In this document: positions 62,961 to 64,000 of the stretch, in pieces
Position numbering within the stretch: the stretch's first letter is position 1
Layout of the letters: each line of letters starts with the position of its first letter
Assembly (NCBI RefSeq): GCF_016859285.1
Contig: NC_053403.1
Coordinates: forward strand, 25,621,448-25,685,447
Length of the DNA: 64,000 bases
Reading direction: 5' to 3'
DNA from: Xiphias gladius
Taxonomy: Eukaryota > Chordata > Actinopteri > Istiophoriformes > Xiphiidae
Program-made: the position numbers and the translations under genes
Notes under the pieces: generated by a model
What the model was told of the DNA's origin: nothing
Database searches by the model: none
Seen by the model: only the letters and a program-made list of their open reading frames with translations

Positions 62961-64000
62961 GTACGTTAATGACACATCAAGTCAAGGATGTGAACTATGA
63001 TGTTGGGAGACTGCTCGTCCGTGACCTTGGGTTGGAAATCGCAAACTACCAAAGTGATAAACTGCAATCTAAAGTCTTCTTTTTTTTTTTTTTTCTCTTG
63101 AACTTTGCATTCATGAAGGTTTTTGCTGGTTATTTTTAAACAAGGTGGTTCTCACTGGTCAAGCGAGCTGTCTCATGTCTTTTTAATTAGTCCAAACAAG
63201 CAGATGATTAGCTCTTCCAGAAACATATTGTACATGCTAACACCTTCATTAAGAGGCTAAAACTTCAGTTACTAATTGGTTATCTTGGTCAGTGACAGAG
63301 TAGCCAACTGTGTTTTAATTTGATTTTGATTGAGTGTTATTAAATATTCAAAAATGCATGTTAGTTTTGGTCTAATTTTACTCATTTGATCACTGTTGGA
63401 GTGTAGTTGTCTGTGAAGATTCTCAGTCATCCAAGTCATGGTATTCTGTAAATGCAATGCGAAGGCAACTGGCAATGCTTGACTTTTCTTGAAGACGTTT
63501 CGCCTCTTATCCGAACGGCTTCTTCAGTTCAGTTTCAGTGTAGTTTTAATCAGGAAACCCTGAAGACATTTTTGTCAGTAAATTTTTCTTGACCAGATAC
63601 CTTCCCCTCTGATTAACACACACACACGCAGAGCAAGTCAGTGCCCTCTCTGAAAAGCCAGCAGTACGCCATTTTTCCTTCAGAACCACTGTTCTGATTA
63701 TTTTTACCAGCAGTTTGGTTTACAGCAATCCCGGCTGCTGGGCCTGGAGTCATTTTAATCAAATTTTTCTCCAAAAGGCAGACTTTTAATTTTTTTTAAT
63801 GCTGTAGAAGATAATCCAGTTCATTCATGGTGACCGCAGCTGCTCTCTTATTTAAAAGAAAAACTCACTTCTGCCAACTACAAGTCAATGACCACAACTG
63901 ACTGGGCAAACAGCTTATCGAAATTGCAGCATGGCAACACAGTTAGCCCCACTTGGCATCAAATTTGTGTCATGTGCTTTCATTACCAAAGGCTTTGGGC
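62961..64000. other. GEF intron running off the window, no exon seen
   Basis: After the donor GTACGT at 62961 no frame with acceptor and donor continues the GEF. A dispersed repeat lies at 63410-63545. The next coding exon must be beyond 64000. Confidence 0.6.
63410..63545. repeat. Dispersed teleost repeat fragment
   Basis: GTGAAGATTCTCAGTCATCC, TTGACTTTTCTTGAAGACGT and TTCGCCTCTTATCCGAACGG then CTTCTTCAGTTCAG. This is a very frequent fish word order (GAAGACGTTTCGCCTCTCATCC..GGCTTCTTCAGTTC), part of a retroelement-derived repeat I cannot name exactly. Confidence 0.65.

Overview
The window is ordinary nuclear DNA from a teleost fish, probably a percomorph-type genome. The evidence is vertebrate genes split by GT-AG introns, compact spacing, long (GT)n and (CT)n microsatellites, and typical fish repeats: Tc1-like, Rex3-like and R2/R4-like LINE pieces, tRNA-derived SINE pieces and a SCAN-type Ty3/gypsy gag. 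There are no bacterial genes, operons or CRISPR arrays.

Layout: (1) about 1-15,270, plus strand: 3' part of a CENP-E-like kinetochore kinesin gene (coiled-coil stalk and C-terminal tail; the motor domain lies upstream). Its stalk exons are a family of duplicated, phase-0 exons, including a very recent 1.4-kb tandem duplication. (2) 15,270-18,360: 3' flank with no recognised gene. (3) 18,365-25,998, plus: complete rad51, nine coding exons, 338 residues; one intron holds about 970 nt of almost pure C/T reaching the 3' splice site. (4) 27,975-38,041, minus: complete rmdn3 (PTPIP51), twelve coding exons, 494 residues, convergent with rad51. (5) 38,042-48,100: a repeat-rich gene desert with Tc1-like, R2/R4-like LINE, L2/Rex1-like LINE and a broken gypsy element split by a later insertion. 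(6) 48,120-62,960, plus: N-terminal two thirds of a Rho guanine-nucleotide exchange factor of the PLEKHG4/puratrophin-1/MCF2L type (CRAL-TRIO plus spectrin-like region); its DH-PH exons would lie beyond the window.

CENP-E moves and anchors chromosomes in mitosis, RAD51 forms the recombination filament, RMDN3 tethers ER to mitochondria and the GEF acts on the actin cytoskeleton. They form no joint pathway. The rad51/rmdn3 convergent pair is conserved synteny with human 15q15.

Exon limits come from splice consensus, reading phase and family similarity read by eye; no alignment or transcript data were available. I found no previously undescribed biological system. The best leads are the CENP-E exon expansion, the rad51 homopyrimidine intron, a MITE-like inverted repeat at 61.7 kb and two unexplained intronic ORFs.
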